DNA of 44,112 nt. Origin: Hyphomicrobium_A sp964620915 (GTDB lineage: Bacteria > Pseudomonadota > Alphaproteobacteria > Rhizobiales > Hyphomicrobiaceae). The position numbers and the translations under genes are program-made. Each line of letters begins with the position of its first letter. The first letter of the stretch is position 1. The DNA lies in the NCBI GenBank assembly GCA_964620915.1, contig CAZUKP010000026.1, positions 1 to 44,112 on the forward strand, written 5' to 3'. Shown piece after piece: positions 43,203-44,112 of the stretch. The notes under the pieces are model-generated. The model did no database searches. It was given only the letters and a program-made list of their open reading frames with translations, and was not told the DNA's origin.

Positions 43203-44112
43203 ATGGCAGTCATCAACGATGCCGCCCCGCCGGCGCCATTGCCGCCCCTCAAGGAACGGCTGGCCCCCACCTTCGAACGGCTCGAGCGAACGCTCGGGCC
43301 GATCGGCCTGGGATGGATCGCACCGTTGGGGCGTCTCTTCGTTGGCGATCGCCCCCCACAGCAAATCAAGGAGATCTGGCACGGTCTCCTTGTCCCCGTC
43401 CTCGCAATCGTCGCCTTCCTGGGGCTATGGGCGGTGCTGGCACCGCGTGTCGTTACGTCGCTGGGCGCCATTCCGGGTCCGGCGCAGGTTTGGGAGCAGG
43501 CCGAGGTCCTTTGGCAGGATCATTTGTCTGAACGCGACAAGGAGGCCGCCTACTACGTGCGGCAGGAAAAACGCAACGCCGACAAACTCGCCAAAGATCC
43601 CAATGCGCAAGTCAAGTGGCGCAGCTACATCGGTCGACCGACTTTCATCGACCAGATTGTAACCTCGCTGCTGACGGTCTTCACCGGCTTTCTGCTGGCA
43701 AGCCTCATAGCCATACCGCTTGGTATCTTGTGTGGGCTATCGAGCACGTTCAACGCCGCACTCAATCCCATCATTCAAATTTTCAAACCGGTCTCTCCCC
43801 TCGCCTGGTTACCAATCGTCACCATGATTGTGTCGGCCGTCTACATCGAGGAGCGCGCGGGGATGCCCAAGAGCTTCGTCACGTCCGCGGTCACTGTCAC
43901 GTTGTGCTCGCTGTGGCCAACGCTCATCAACACGGCGATCGGTGTCGCCTCGATCGACCGTGATCTCGTCAACGTCGGGCGCGTGTTGTAGCTTTCTTGG
44001 ATGACCAAGATCTTCAAGGTCGTGTTGCCATCGGCGCTGCCCTACATCTTCACCGGACTGCGTCTGTCGCTGGGCGTCGGCTGGATGGTGCTGATCGCCG
44101 CCGAGATGCTCG
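43203..44112 (+). pseudogene. nrtB: Nitrate ABC transporter permease, interrupted by an in-frame TAG (partial)
   Basis: The gene starts at ATG 43203 (AAGGA upstream) and encodes a cytosolic lead of about 60 residues, a first membrane helix (LLVPVLAIVAFLGLWAVL) and a long polar insert. The binding-protein-dependent transport domain then begins (IVTSLLTVFTGFLLASLIAIPLGILCGL, SPLAWLPIVTMIVS). Codon 263, at 43989-43991, is TAG. The same frame then continues with LSWMTKIFKVVLPSALPYIF, the conserved permease loop that contacts the ATPase, and runs on to the window end. If the stop is real, the 262-residue product lacks the ATPase-coupling loop and later helices and should not work. A sequencing error or amber readthrough is possible. 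Confidence 0.75.

Noticed and set aside
41604..43382. 592-codon open frame on minus across nrtA and the start of nrtB
   Set aside because: It is antisense to clear family members, has no recognisable domain, and its length follows from the high GC of the sense gene.

Overview
The window looks like a chromosomal segment of an alphaproteobacterium of the Hyphomicrobiales (rhizobial/Hyphomicrobium-like) type. This is inferred from the high-GC coding style, the gene sets (HemP-HmuTUV heme uptake, SitABCD, NasS/NasT nitrate control), a TGA-N9-TCA iron-responsive operator of the RirA type, and a Fur/Mur-like operator in front of sitA. No rRNA, tRNA, CRISPR array, insertion sequence or integrase was recognised.

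Layout. (1) 1-2560: a low-density accessory strip with the 3' end of an unidentified gene, a MAPEG membrane protein, a PH-like membrane protein and an orphan secreted protein. Between them lie two short direct repeats of the 3' end of the P450 gene that follows. (2) 2563-6561 (minus): a tight operon of two glutamine-synthetase-family ligases and a cytochrome P450, probably for metabolism of an amine. (3) 6764-10405 (plus): sitABCD Mn/Fe transporter with a promoter and overlapping palindromic operator. (4) 10406-14657 (minus): an RND efflux pump with its adaptor. (5) 14907-19292 (minus): trehalose phosphatase, trehalose-6-phosphate synthase and a GH15 glucoamylase/trehalase-type hydrolase. (6) 19770-27064: a short-chain dehydrogenase, a second RND pump with adaptor, and a convergent NodT-type outer membrane factor. 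(7) 27423-35237: a complete heme acquisition island. TonB, HutX, an HmoA-like monooxygenase and a TonB-dependent receptor lie on minus; hemP-hmuTUV lie on plus. Both sides diverge from one operator. (8) 35423-38590: a YcbB-type L,D-transpeptidase and a DUF2333 protein. (9) 38675-44112: a nitrate-assimilation control region with a DUF4202 protein, nasT, nasS, a regulatory leader, nrtA and the start of nrtB.

The most informative region is the nrtA leader. In order it shows a near-consensus NtrC site, a sigma-54-like promoter, two hexaloop hairpins (the second with the A1/G4 loop pattern of ANTAR targets), and a strong intrinsic terminator with an 8-T tract just before nrtA. NasT (ANTAR antiterminator) and NasS (cytosolic nitrate sensor) are encoded immediately upstream, so sensor, effector and RNA target lie together. 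nrtB, the permease gene behind nrtA, is interrupted by an in-frame TAG at codon 263 while the frame and family similarity continue to the window edge. The transporter may therefore be broken here, or this may be a sequence error.
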